Origin: Neoechinorhynchus agilis
Lineage: Eukaryota > Acanthocephala
DNA: 64,000 bases
Direction: 5' to 3'
NCBI GenBank assembly: GCA_051530055.1
Contig: CM121341.1
Location: forward strand, 2,542,001 to 2,606,000
Shown: positions 11,247-22,094 of the stretch, in pieces
How the letters are laid out: each line of letters begins with the position of its first letter
Numbering within the stretch: the stretch's first letter is position 1
Notes under the pieces: model-generated
Database searches by the model: none
Seen by the model: the letters and a program-made list of their open reading frames with translations, nothing else
Told to the model about the DNA's origin: nothing
Translations under genes and position numbers: made by a program

Positions 11247-11801
11247 ATGAGCAATAAAGAGTGTTGCAAACCAGTGTACCACCGAACAAAAATGCTCTTG
11301 AAATGGATCGAGAACATGCGCCTTAATCCGGAGAAGACCATACAAACGGTTCACAAGATTCACGATCTTTTAGACAGCCAAGACATTTTCAAGGGAAAAA
11401 TCAATAGTAAGGAAATCGCTGCGTACCTGTACGTTGCCCGCAAACGGAATCGCAGACCGAGAAGCCTGTTCGAATTCTCCAAGGTTTGCAGGATATCACG
11501 AGCAGAACTTCATCAAAAGGTTTCCATCATCCTTAAGGCCTTGGATGATAAATTTTCCTGTGCAAACGAAATTGATTATCTCAAAGAAGGTTGCATTCGA
11601 TTAAAATTGAACAACGTAATTGAGGAAAAAGCTCAACAACTTTTGAACATGTGGGGTGTCGGCTTTCTTGCATCGACCAGAGCTGCGTCAGCGAATGTTG
11701 TCGCGGCCGAGAAATATGGTTCGGAGCTTAATATCCAACAAGTTGTCGATGAACTCTCAGTGTCCGTACAAACCATAAAAAGTTGTATAATGCGATATTA
11801 A
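11247..11801 (+). CDS. TFIIB-like protein with cyclin-type repeats, short paralogue
   Basis: 184 residues from the ATG at 11247 (MSNKECC); an open extension further 5' has no ATG. Family knowledge: TFIIB and its kin bridge TBP and RNA polymerase using two cyclin repeats after an N-terminal zinc ribbon. Seen here: FKGKINSKEIAAYLYVARKR, then a block ending SRAELHQKVSIILKALDD, matching the order of TFIIB repeat 1 (LKGR..DAIASACLYIACRQ; ISKKEIG..FKLILKALE), and a second repeat with STRAASANVVAAEKYGS and VVDELSVSVQTIKS (TFIIB: SPISVAAAAIYMAS; IGDIAGVADVTIRQS). Length is well under the usual roughly 310: the zinc ribbon is absent or reduced to a CC-containing leader, and the tail ends early. Intronless, with AATAAA near 11851. 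It could be a retro-derived paralogue; the uninterrupted frame argues against recent decay. Confidence 0.75.
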   Translation: MSNKECCKPVYHRTKMLLKWIENMRLNPEKTIQTVHKIHDLLDSQDIFKGKINSKEIAAYLYVARKRNRRPRSLFEFSKVCRISRAELHQKVSIILKALDDKFSCANEIDYLKEGCIRLKLNNVIEEKAQQLLNMWGVGFLASTRAASANVVAAEKYGSELNIQQVVDELSVSVQTIKSCIMRY

Positions 11802-11879
11802 AGAAACTGTTGAACTAGATTTGATGCGTCGGGGAGGTTTACAGATTTTAAATAAATTTTTACAGTGAATGCCGCATCG

Positions 11880-12240
11880 AGTTTTGAATTCACTATGGGC
11901 TCGTGATTTTCCCCTGGTCACTTAATTCCTTAATAAAATTTCATCAAACAATTAAAACGCCTATCTTCTCTGTTACTACAATTTTTACCACATTCTATTC
12001 CCCTTTTAACATGAGCACAACAATCGTAATCCCGATTCATTAAATCCTCCAATAAATCGGACCCCCTCCACTTCAGCTCCCTTCACAACACTGCTCAATC
12101 TTCTCGGATATCATGACCAGAAATGAACCTGAGGAAAGACCCAACCTCACAAGCTCTTCTGCAAACAATATCCGCGAATATCCGCCAGAACGGACATCCC
12201 CCCGACGGGATATTCCCACCCGAACGAACCCGTAATCCAC
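11880..12240 (+). mobile_element. LINE 3' tail fragment
   Basis: Resembles the LINE end at 40.69-41.15 kb (aataaaatttcatcaaacaattaaaacgcc-like phrase, then acaa..cgtaatcc..att). Part of it (about 12110-12310) recurs at 13685-13880. No intact reading frame. Confidence 0.55.
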
Positions 12241-12249
12241 TCCAAAATG

Positions 12250-12900
12250 AAGAACCGCATTAGTTTAACAAATAAGAACTCGAGTGCTCACGATGACATA
12301 AATGTACATGGTTTTTCTGCTTTGAACAAAAAATGTGTTATTATTAATGCTTAATCGCCTAATTTCCTAGTTTTTCATTCTTGAGTATTTGACCAATGTT
12401 GGCCGTTCAGTTGTAGGCGTCTTTTTGATTTGTTCATCTTTTTGATACGAATTGGTGTAAAAATGTTGAAACGTGGATAATTCGTATTCACCTGGCGCTT
12501 GGCGTTTGTACAAGAACACAAATACGGGAATCATGGTTTATTTGGGTCGAACGTATAAGGCAAAGACCTCAATTATCGGAATCCACATGTTTCTTTAAGA
12601 ATTAAGTAACCTTTATTTGCTCAATCGGGATTAGCGTTTAAAAGTTTTTTAAAACCCCTGCTCATTTCTCCCAAACTCCCTGTTTTTTTCTTTAATTTTC
12701 AAGCCTAATGCAACTCAACAAAGCAACCCAAATCAATGTACAGGAACATACATAGGTCCCCCTGAGATGGGCGCCTTCTCTTTCAATAAAATCAGGCAAG
12801 CGTGAAATGTGAACAACAAGCGTCTTAGTAGTTTTTCCTTTATCGATCAGCTGAATAAAAAAAAGTGGCAGTTAAAGGAAAACACAACGGTCAATAAACA
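12250..12900. other. No gene seen
   Basis: AT-rich sequence with homopolymer runs between the LINE tail and the small ORF. Nothing recognisable apart from the end of the repeat shared with 13.7-13.9 kb. Confidence 0.5.
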
Positions 12901-12908
12901 AAGAGAAT

Positions 12909-13208
12909 TTAAATATTTGTAGTCGGCACTATGCTTCCATCGGATTCAATGCAAAAGTCATACTTGTAGGTTTCGTTTGAAGCAAGAGCTGCTTCGATTG
13001 CAAGTTCGATTTCATCGTCGGATGTAACCTCAGTTATGAACCCTTTACCGCCGAAGACAATGGATTCTTCATTTTTTAACCTTTGAATGAATTCTTCAAC
13101 GTTCCATTGAATGGCATCAATTTCTTCTTGTTGCTCTTCGCTCTCAACTCTTTGATGGTCTTCTATTCTCTTTGATGTCAACTCACGATTCAAAGCTTCG
13201 TTTTCCAT
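12909..13208 (-). CDS. Small acidic hypothetical protein
   Basis: 99 residues from the first ATG at 13208 (MENEALNRE). Very acidic and glutamate-rich, with EEQQEEIDAIQWNVEEFIQ, then VFGGKGFITEVTSDDEIEL and EAALASNE; no signal peptide or membrane segment. Helix-prone. No family recognised. The even amino-acid mix in the second half looks more coding than neighbouring open stretches, but there is no homologue in the window to test it. Neighbours are Penelope-like and LINE debris, so it may be a transposon-borne remnant. Confidence 0.4.
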   Translation of the reverse strand: MENEALNRELTSKRIEDHQRVESEEQQEEIDAIQWNVEEFIQRLKNEESIVFGGKGFITEVTSDDEIELAIEAALASNETYKYDFCIESDGSIVPTTNI

Positions 13209-13351
13209 AAAGGAACCCGAATTCAACAGTTCGTGTTGTTCAGTGATTCAAGAACTAATCTTGAATCATTGACGTAAACTAGTTTCACCGTCGGGCTTAT
13301 GAATTCGACCTTCTTTGGACGATGATATGGCTGCTGCTATAAACAGCTCTG

Positions 13352-13681
13352 CTATGGTTGCATATTTTGTCCGGTCGATCTTATGGCCCGTAGCAGAGAG
13401 TGGGAAACCACAGCGGAGTTCGTGTCCTGTTTCTTCAGTGAATAGCGATGTTCCCTCATCCTCCTCTCAAAATTATTTGTCTGGCCAATATAGCATCGAT
13501 CACAATTCGAGCAAAGTATTCTATATTCTGCACCACTTGGGCCTTCACGAATGCTCAAACAGATCAGGCAATGAATGTTTCCAAATTCCTTTTCAGATAA
13601 TTGACCGACGAAGTCCAGCGTGATTAAACGAAATATTTCAATTAAAGTGATTCTTGGATACATAATTTTCCCAACTTTCAC
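13352..13681 (-). mobile_element. Penelope-like GIY-YIG endonuclease fragment
   Basis: The minus-strand reading contains YRILCSNCDRCYIGQT, then FERRMREHRYSLKK and NSAVVSHS, the conserved GIY-YIG core (Y.I.C..C...YIGQT; R..EH; H) of Penelope-like elements. The RT part is absent. A hammerhead-like motif lies at 14040-14072 on the same strand, upstream of this fragment. Confidence 0.8.
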
Positions 13682-13684
13682 ATA

Positions 13685-13880
13685 TTCATGACCCGAAATG
13701 AACCATAGGAAGGACCAACCCTACTAGCGCCCCTGCAAGAAATAAACACCAATTGCCACTAGAGCGGACCTTGGAACCCAACCGGATATTGCCACCCGCC
13801 TGGACTCGCAATTCACTCCAAAATCAATAGCCAGTTTCATTTTCTAATCAGAACTCGAGTGTTTATGAGGATTTAAAGGT
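13685..13880 (+). repeat. Repeat shared with 12110-12310
   Basis: Parallel phrases (catgacc.gaaatgaacc; actccaaaat; aactcgagtg; gtacatgg) in the same order as at 12.1-12.3 kb, diverged roughly 20-25 percent by eye. Probably two copies of a transposon tail. Confidence 0.6.
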
Positions 13881-14039
13881 ACATGGGTCCTCCTAAAGGT
13901 TTTTTTGTATTGTCAATAAACGTGAAGAGAAATTTGTATTGATGATAAATAACGTGATTGCAAAATGTAAAAAATATTGAAACCCCTGTTTTCTCGGTTT
14001 CAATTAGTGATGTTTAATTCAGAAAAAGGTTTATATTGA

Positions 14040-14072
14040 AAATTTTCGGCCCTATCGTTGACCTTCTTCAGT
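14040..14072 (-). other. Hammerhead-like motif (PLE type), diverged
   Basis: Minus strand reads CTGAAGA, a stem GGTC...GGCC, then GAAA. The two boxes match the conserved core of hammerhead ribozymes reported in Penelope-like elements. Stems I and III and the cleavage nucleotide were not confirmed. Confidence 0.45.
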
Positions 14073-14094
14073 CAATTGCTTATCAAATATCGCT

Positions 14095-15130
14095 CATTGA
14101 AACTGAAACTATAATGAATAATTTCTTTACAGCCACTGTTTTTTATATGCCAAATGATTAATCTTTATGATTTTTTTGAAAATGTCATAACGGTGGAATA
14201 TTAAGATCGATTCACTTGTTTTCACGGATATAATGCTAATCATAAAATCAGACGTCTAAAACTTACAAAAGACATTTTATTTATTAAATCTTTGCAAGTA
14301 AAGTCTTCAATCCGTTAAAAAAGCCTTGATCAACTTAGTCCATGAAGTTCAAGGTAGAAGAATTGTACCGAATATTTCACGCCTTTAGCTTGACGAAATC
14401 TCAAAAAATCCTTCGCTTTGAAGAATCCTTCAACGGATGATTGGGATGCACAACGACAGCGGCATCCCGAGAAATCCTTCGTTTTAAAGAATCCCCCCCA
14501 ACCCGAACGAAGGATTGGGATGCCCACGAATACGGCATTCTGAGAAATCCGAAGTTATATATGTCGCTTCCTTGAAATTTTCAAAACTAAGGTTTATTTC
14601 AATAAATTGATCAAAAGTTGTCATAGCGACCAATTCACCGGATTGCTAGCAATTGGTTTTTTTTATTCGCAAATATTTTGCCTTATTGATACGCGAGTGT
14701 AACAGCGAAGAGTTAATCAGTTCTATAATTTCCTCTACAATTCGAGGCCATTTTCCCAACGGACGGCATTTCCACTGGATCTTCGGCATTCAACTAAAAC
14801 CCAATCGGAATTGGGCGTAGCTATATAATTATAATCCTCTGAAACTTCGAATATATTTGAATACTTCTGACGGAGTTATATTTGGTATTATATTCCGATG
14901 GATAGCTCTTTTCGCATCTTGACTTTAACCTAAACGCCCACATCGAAAAAATGTTCATTTTGGGAGTTCTGTTCGCCGCAGCTCCTTTAAAGCTTTTTAA
15001 ACTCAGAGCTTTTTATAAATTGATAATAGTTATCATAACGAACATCCGAGTTAGGACAGAGCCCAAGGACGATGTAAAGAATGAAACAAAAACCTTGTTA
15101 AGGAAGAGTAGGATAACAGGATGAAGACCG
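14095..15130 (+). repeat. Dispersed repeat block A, copy 2
   Basis: Close copy of 1601-2550 in the same orientation, including the gggatgc/gcatccc stem-loops. After about 15040 it skips roughly 220 bp relative to copy 1 and resumes at the segment matching 2775-2830, so it has lost the middle. The paralogous coding block (2810-3130) is not retained. Confidence 0.75.
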
Positions 15131-15139
15131 GTATTCGGA

Positions 15140-17520
15140 GCAATTGGCACATTTTATCGACTCTCCCTGACACTCTTTTTTTGTATGACTTCCAGCAAAT
15201 AGAAGGCACGTTGCTTTATGTGGGCAATTAGAAGCCATATGACCCCAGCGGGAGCATTTTTGACAAATAATAAGGTTAAAGTCATAAATTGACCCTTTAA
15301 GGGCAGAAAAAGTGACCCAGTGCGATCTAATCCCTAGTCCAGAGGCCCAGATTTTTCAGCGATATTTAGAGGAGCTGAGCACGTTAGGGCATGGGTTCAG
15401 AGTTAGGATGTCTTTTGAAATATTTTATTGGAGAAATCCCGAATTCTTTTTGGATATCCGCAAATTCCTCCCGAGAAAGGTTATTTCAATTCGAACGGGT
15501 TAGCTTCGTTTTCCGCCTGGGACCCATTTAATATTTTATTCTAACACCATAACCTTCCTTTCATAACTACTCAAAAAACGCACACTGGTTTTTAGACGCT
15601 AATCAGGGCATGACATGATGGTCTACAGAGTAGGAAGGGCGGATCTAAAAGCTCGGGTAGTTCTGGATGCAAAGAGAATTCAAGAATTTAATAATACAAT
15701 AGGGGGACTTACAGAGGAAGCGATATCCTTGTCTGCGCGATCAATCCAATTATATCTGATGCTTCTGATGCTCATCTTTTAACTCATTTACCGAAACATC
15801 TTCGACGTCCGTCGAAGGGAGCTAACTCCTTATTTCGAAGTCATTTTGAAATATACTTTTAAAGCGAAGATGGTGTGACTGGAAAATTAGGGCATCGAAG
15901 TGGATTGGGTCTATTTCTTACGAGGAGACTATAGCCCAAATTTTAAGGCGTAATCTTTTTGGAGTATCTTCAATGCCATGATGGAGCCCGCCCTTGAGAA
16001 GCAGAATATCAATGGAAATTGACAAAGAATCTTTGCTTGGTTCCCGAACAACAATCATGGCTTTATTCCTGGTTGGGGAATATGAACTCTTATGCATGAA
16101 TTAAATGAATTAAACAACAGTCTTATAGGTGTGAACAAAATTTTACTACAAGTGAATATAAACAAAGCGTTTGACGCGATCGATCGGAATTTTATTTAGT
16201 TTTTTTAGACATTTTAAAAATTCCTAAAAGAATTAAACAAAACATTATGTGTTGAAAAGATAATTCATTGTTATTTGTTGATAGGAGAGATAAATGAAAT
16301 TAAGATTTTATTGGATATTTCGATCCACTATCTCGGATCTTCTTCAGCTATTGTTTTCGAAGGAAGGCTTCCTCGAACTTTCCTTCGAAAACAATCGCTG
16401 AAGAAGATCCGTGATAGTGGATCGAAATATCCAATAAAATCTTAATTTCATTTATCTCTCCTATCAATAAAAAACATTATGTTTCTTTTAGAATCGAAAT
16501 CTTACTTTCTAGAAGTTGATCCTAATAAAACACCATTTTACTCAAAATATGGAGCGCCACAAGGTTCCCCACTATCTCCTAACCTTTTTCTGTTTGGGAT
16601 GGTGGGGCTTTTAAAAGAATTAAAAAGAATTCCCCACGTAGAAATGATGGTCTACGCAGACGATATATTTTTATTATATATCATAAAATGGCTAAAGATT
16701 TAGTAAGAATAACAGCAAGTCTCTTAAAAAGACTTGATATCCTTTTAAAAAAAGGGAACCTTACAATTAATAGAGGAAAAACAGTTATAGTTCCGCTTAC
16801 CAAATCCGACGGATTAAGGGCTTCACTGAAAAACAAATTAATAAACAACAACGAACTGCAACAATGCTCCTTCAAAGGATGTTCGCGGGTTTTAGGGATA
16901 AACTTCCCTTCCACCAGGAGAAGAGTTACGTATAACTCGAATCTGGCTACATTTTTTAATAGAATTAAAAGTTTGTGCAAAATAATTTTTAGGTTAGGAT
17001 CGGAGTATTGCTTTCCGGTGCCTGTGCTCAAAACATTTTTGGGAGGAACTTTTTTTTGTAGAAGTAGGCCCCGGACTTCAGGATAGACTTCGCAAATTGA
17101 TTCATAAAGAAATGGGGAAAATGTGTTTGGAAATGGAATGAAGAAGCAAAAAGGAATCTCAAATCATTTTTATGGGCGAATTTTTTAACAAAAATATGGA
17201 GATGTGATGGGAGAAGAAACAATGTAAAATATAGACTGACACTTAACAAAGTGGAAATAGTTGGCGAAAACGAAACTAAGAAGGAAACACTTAGTCAAAG
17301 GGAGACAAATTTCTTTTACAAAACATCAATATCCTTAAATCCCTACTGGAAAAAAATGATATTCATCCAGAAAGGCGAACGAATGTTCCAACAGATCGAC
17401 ATGATTTATTCATCAAACAGAGAGGGATTGTGTTCAAAAATGTACGTATGGCGGTCATACTTTTGTTATTTAAACTTTGTTTTTTCCTTCCTTGCTCCTC
17501 ATGGATTGATCACCTGTTAA
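15140..17520 (+). mobile_element. LINE with RT, interrupted by a hairpin element
   Basis: Readings include NNHGFIPGWG and NINKAFDAIDRNF (RT motif A region, about 16060-16190), YGAPQGSPLSPN and MVYADDIFLL (catalytic YADD, about 16650), a thumb block with RGKTVIVPL and a C-terminal block to about 17080. Upstream (15.1-16.0 kb) only broken endonuclease/linker-like sequence is visible. Many stops and frameshifts are present. The RT is split by the 220-bp element at 16251-16470. A different LINE lineage from the CR1-like and WDATC-type copies elsewhere in the window. Confidence 0.8.
16251..16470. mobile_element. Hairpin element with 12-bp target duplication
   Basis: A near-perfect inverted repeat at 16278-16467, arms about 90 bp around a short loop. 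The dodecamer aaaacattatgt occurs immediately on both sides (16239-16250 and 16471-16482), as expected of a target-site duplication. Each arm contains CTGAAGA, a GATCC...GGATC stem and GAAA. The reading frame of the LINE RT picks up on both sides of the insertion (KRIKQNIM / NIMFLLE). Confidence 0.85.
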
Positions 17521-17993
17521 GGGGGCGGATGGAATAGACAAAGATTGGATCAAAAAGGAAAAGAGTGGGATTCGGAAGGATAATACACAGAGAGTGTTTC
17601 TTGGATTGGTATGGCATGCTTGAAAAAATAAAAAATAAAAACGTATCTAAATCGATTAGTATATTCGCATTTCGTCACATTTGAACAAAAGACGGAACGT
17701 CAATGTTTTCGCAACTTGTTGTTGCTGCGGAGTGTTGTATACGGTCGCAAACTGTTAAGCGGATAAAAATATCATTTTAATTAAAACAACAAATAAAAGC
17801 TCAGAAATCATACATGAAAATCTCATCAGGAAAATAGTCCTTTGCCATTTCCATGAACTAAAACCCAATATAACCAAGGCAAACTTTCAATGACGAATAT
17901 CTGGCTCTGATTTTTATAACTCGTATATTGTTATAGCAAGATTTATTCGCGATGTAACCATGATGTTCGACTGATTTAGTGTTTTAATCATGA
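17521..17993. other. No gene seen
   Basis: 3' end of the LINE (an aaaaaataaaaaataaa-rich tail near 17625) followed by AT-rich intergenic sequence. Confidence 0.5.
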
Positions 17994-18316
17994 AATCATT
18001 CACATCACCGCCCTGGATCACTCAGCTGCCGTCCTGGTGTAAAGGTCGAAAGGACGGATACAGCGTTCCCTCGTTGCACAACCATTCGAGTAAGTGAGAT
18101 TCGATGATATTTTCTAAGTTACGTAACACCAATTCCCAGATCGCATTTTTCGATAATGTTCCTCACTTCGTGAATCTCGAATATGATCATTCTCTTAGAA
18201 AAGAACTTCTAGAGTTGAGATTGTTTGAACCCGATAATTCCGGATCTTATTATTGCACACTGGGGAGCACCAAAAAAATAGAATTTGATCACTCTAAAAG
18301 CTTACACATTTTTTGA
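17994..18316 (+). pseudogene. Ig-like domain exon pair
   Basis: Exon 17994-18089 reads PGSLSCRPGVKVERTD; a 50-bp GT-AG intron (18090-18139, gtaagt...cccag) follows, in phase 0; exon 18140-18316 reads ELLELRLFEPDNSGSYYCTL. The S-L-S-C strand-B cysteine and the L.L....DNSGSYYC strand-F motif are the hallmarks of an Ig V/C2 fold. An upstream stop just before 17994 and a stop at 18316 limit it to one domain, so it is either an isolated remnant or part of a gene whose other exons were not found. The intron length matches other introns in this window. Confidence 0.45.
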
Positions 18317-18680
18317 GTAACCTTATCAAGTGCATGAGTCAATGTAAACATTTTATTCCGAAATCACCTCTCTAACACCATTTGGGTTTTTCTGGAGATA
18401 TTTTAAAATTTTAATCAAAGAAGAATTTAAAGGGCCCAAATTATTTGCTATTTACCAAAGAAATATACAACATAGTCAATAATTTTCATCCGAGGGAACG
18501 CAAATATTATAAACTTGGTACTACCTTACAAATCGGTAATTTTTAGTTATTTTCAATCAAAGGGTTCTTACATACCAAAAAGCAAACTTTCTTACTAAAG
18601 TGACTATTATTCTTTAAGGGGTGGCTTTTTAATTAATTTTTAATGCTGTCCCGAAATTAGATTCAGTTGATTGCATACTT
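18317..18680. other. No gene seen
   Basis: AT-rich, without repeats shared elsewhere in the window. Confidence 0.5.
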
Positions 18681-18684
18681 TAAC

Positions 18685-20250
18685 ATTTGTCGCTTCTGCT
18701 TAGCAAACAAATTGAAAGTTCAAGACATCATTAATGGATATCGAATAAAACAATTACACATAATACTTGCCCACAATCGCATGTGAATTACTCAAGGTCC
18801 CAAAGTTTTGATTAGAATTTGCTAGCGGTTAGAAAATGCCCGTTTGCTGAATGTATCTTTAATAAAGCTTTAGTTTGCCAGCTCGATGTGTAGAGCAAAC
18901 AGGGTGCGATAATCATAAAATTAATTTTCGTATTTTTAAGCCACCATTCTCACGAACACTAAAATTCTCGCATATCGACATCCGTATTTATTTACAACTA
19001 AAATCTCTAACTCAATGGATTCTCAGTCATGACGTTCCGTTCCACCGTCCACTTTCCAATGTATTTTAAGTCCGTATTGAGCTGTTGAAACATTCTCAAT
19101 AAGACGGGCGATTGTGACAAGCCGATTAAATACAAAGTGTAATTTAACATGCCTACATTTTTAATATTGTTATTGTTCATCGTCATTAATGACGAATTAA
19201 GCTCAATTTGTTTCTTCACAGTTTTCGATCTTTTGTTTGTCGGTCGTTTACCGCTATTGGTATTGATTTTTCTTTTTCTATTACCGGTCGTCATTCTGTT
19301 ATCCTACTCTTCCAAAACAAGATTTTTTGTTTCATTCTCTACATCGTCCTTGGGCTTTGTCCTAACTCGGAATCATTGTGATTGAATGCCTTTAAATCAA
19401 AAGGCGGTGGGGACGGAAAACAGCAAAAGTCTTCTTATTGAAAAGGAGTTCCTTGTTAGGGTGTTTGTAGATGCCGGTCAAAAAGGAGTTAATCAAAACA
19501 ATGAAATCTAGAAAGTACTCTTAGAGCTAAAATTATTGTCTGTTCTTCACAGAATCAGCGGGCGAATTGCTTTCAATCGACTGATTTTTCCCATTGTTCG
19601 TTATGATAACCTTTTAAAAATTTATTAAAAAACCCTGAGTTTAAAAAGCTTTAAAGGAGCTGCGACGAACAGAACTCCCAAAATGAACATTTTTTCGATG
19701 TGGGCGTTTCGGTTAAAATCAAGATGCGAAAAGAGCTATCCATCGGAATATAATGCCAAATATAACTCCGTCAGAAGTATTCAAATATATTCGAAGTTTC
19801 AGAGGATTATAATTATATAGCTACGCCCAATTCCGATTGGGTTTTAGTTGAATGCCGAAGATCCAGTGGAAATGCCGTCCGTTGGGAAAATGGCCCGAAT
19901 TGTAGATGAAATTATAGAACTGATTAACTCTTCGCTGTTGCACTCGCGTATCAATAAGGCAAAATATTTGCGAATAAAAAAAACCAATTGCTAGCAATCC
20001 TGTGAATTGGTCGCTATGACAACTTTTGATCAATTTATTGAAATAAACCTTAGTTTTGAAAATTTCAAGGAAGCGACATATATAACTTCGGATTTCTCAG
20101 GATGCCGTATTCGTGGGCATCCCAATCCTTCGTTCGGGTTGGGGGGGGGATTCTTTAAAACGAAGGATTTCTCGGGATGCCGCTGTCGTTGTGCATCCCA
20201 ATCATCCGTTGAAGGATTCTTCAAAGCGAAGGATTTTTTGAGAGCCGCTT
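18685..20250 (-). repeat. Dispersed block A, copy 3 (inverted)
   Basis: Reverse complement of about 1900-3500, including the 3300-3450 flank, the AT-hook paralogue (19007-19294) and the stem-loop region (20030-20250). It breaks off at about 20250, where gypsy/LINE block B starts abruptly. High identity indicates recent duplication. Confidence 0.85.
19007..19294 (-). pseudogene. Diverged paralogue of the AT-hook protein family, copy 2
   Basis: Starts at ATG 19294 (MTTGNRKRK) and is almost identical to the reading at 2810-3130, including the LNYTLYLIGLSQSPVLL block and the shared C-terminal TENPLS. Both copies staying open over some 95 codons is mildly suggestive of past coding function. Confidence 0.55.
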
Positions 20251-20254
20251 TTTC

Positions 20255-20385
20255 CTAAACGAACACCAAGCTGGACGACGGTTCCTAGTCGATACTGGTT
20301 CCGAAGTCAGCTTCCTTCCAGCCACAAAACTCGATAAACATACCAAACACTTTGGCAGAGCACTTACCGCTGCAAACGGTTACTA
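20255..20385 (+). mobile_element. Ty3/gypsy retropepsin fossil fragment
   Basis: Same fossil piece as 5850-5990, inverted. Broken; named by the RRFLVDTG-type protease neighbourhood shared with the 29-kb element. Confidence 0.7.
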
Positions 20386-20389
20386 ATTT

Positions 20390-21430
20390 TGGAGACAAGC
20401 CGGAGATTGTCTCAATGGACCTGAAGAAAATTTCGGAAACGAGTTTAGGGTTCTCTTTGGAGCTGAACTTCTCGAGGTGTAAGCTGCTGTTAATTAACAT
20501 GGAGGAGGTGTACCGGGCCAGCGTACTTCGCGGCTTTACCTCCGTCGCACCGAGCTTGAGGCTGATTCAAGTCGATTAGCTGAGTTTGTTGAGTTTGTGT
20601 GTACTAGGGCAAAACGTTCCAATGGATATCGAAAGCAGAGGGCTTCAATGCTAAAAGCCCACGAGGCAGTTGTTCCCATCAAAAATTGCCTTTACGTACC
20701 GAAGCTTCTCTACAAGTTCAGAACCACTCTTAAAACATCAGAAAGACTTCAGGGAACTCCGCAAACTCACCACTCGATCATCAGGTTTACTACTTTTTAA
20801 TGCACCCGATGGATGAGAGGTCCCTAATTCGACTGATGGCTTGTTCGACCAAAGAATCGAGATCATGGGAACACTACTAGACGACGAGACACTGCACATC
20901 TTATTTTGCCTCAGATTCGAATTGAATATCTGCATTGTCCCGCACCAATGCTTGCATATAGACGAAACTGGCACACATGGACTCTGCAGGAAAGTTCCCG
21001 AGAGATTCGGTACTCAACGGCATAATCAGCAGAGCTTTGTCTCGCATTAACATTCCCAACCCGTCTACCACTGGGTCCGCCGCCGCTGTCCTATGTGGGA
21101 CGCGACATGCACCGAAGACACTTTGACCAGGAGCATCTTCGAAGTTGCGAAAAAGGCGCTAGCGAAGTCGCCAATGCTGCGGAACGAAGGAAGGTTGCCA
21201 ATTTCAGCAACTTCACTGCAGATTTCATCTTTGCTCCGCTCGGAGTCGAAACCTATGGGTCGTTGTGGAAGACGACCTTGGTGCTGACCAAGGAAACAGG
21301 TCTGCGATTGGCAAGAATTACAAAGGATAATCGCGAACCAATGTTTTTACGCCAAAGCATTAGTCTCGCGGTGCAGCTGGGAAACGCCGCGAGCATCCGT
21401 ATGACGGCCGTTATTAGAGCGAATTAAGTG
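20390..21430 (+). mobile_element. LINE C-terminal fragment, copy 2
   Basis: Inverted duplicate of 4810-5845, with the same blocks (IKNCLYVPKLLYKFRTTL, MGTLLDDETLHI, IDETGTHGLCRK, WDATCTEDT, GVETYGSLWKTTLVL, FLRQSISLAVQ). The frame structure is damaged in the same way, so the LINE decayed before the block was duplicated. Confidence 0.8.
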
Positions 21431-22094
21431 TTTTGTGGTAATAAAATTTCGCAGAATGATAAAAAATATATACTACGAAGTTATGTTCAAAGTACGAAGG
21501 GAAATTGGTTGCACCCTTGATTGATGTCTGTGATAATTCAACGGAATTTTTGGATTTTTTATTAAGGCGGAAGCCTACTGTAGGAAATAAAATTCAAAAT
21601 GCATTCGATCGGTTAGATGTTCGTATGAGTTAAGAAAAAGGATCGATGAATTATGTAGTGCAACTGGTGGCGGCAGTCGTAGCTGCCCGGTGGACTTTAG
21701 GACCCTCGGACTGTTGGAATCATTCTATCCAACCGGCTGTCTGGTCGCGAGAAAATTGGAATGTCGATGATGGGCCAAAGATATTAGATAAGATGCCTAG
21801 ACAAGAGATTAAAGAAGGCTCCAAGACCTTTGCCGGAGTGGAACTAATGGTATAGTTGCAAACCCGAGGAACAGCAATAGCGCTACAAGTCTACAACAAC
21901 GCAAACCGAAACCGCCCTTCGTTGTATGACTAAAATTGGATGAAGCCTGTAAAAAAATAAGCAACTATTTATTCACAGATCACATATCGAAATATACGAT
22001 TTAAATTATTTGTCAGCGAGCGACAAAGGTACTAGATCTATTACTTGCTGATATCTAAAATAAACGCAATATAATTTTACGTTCTTATTGTGTC

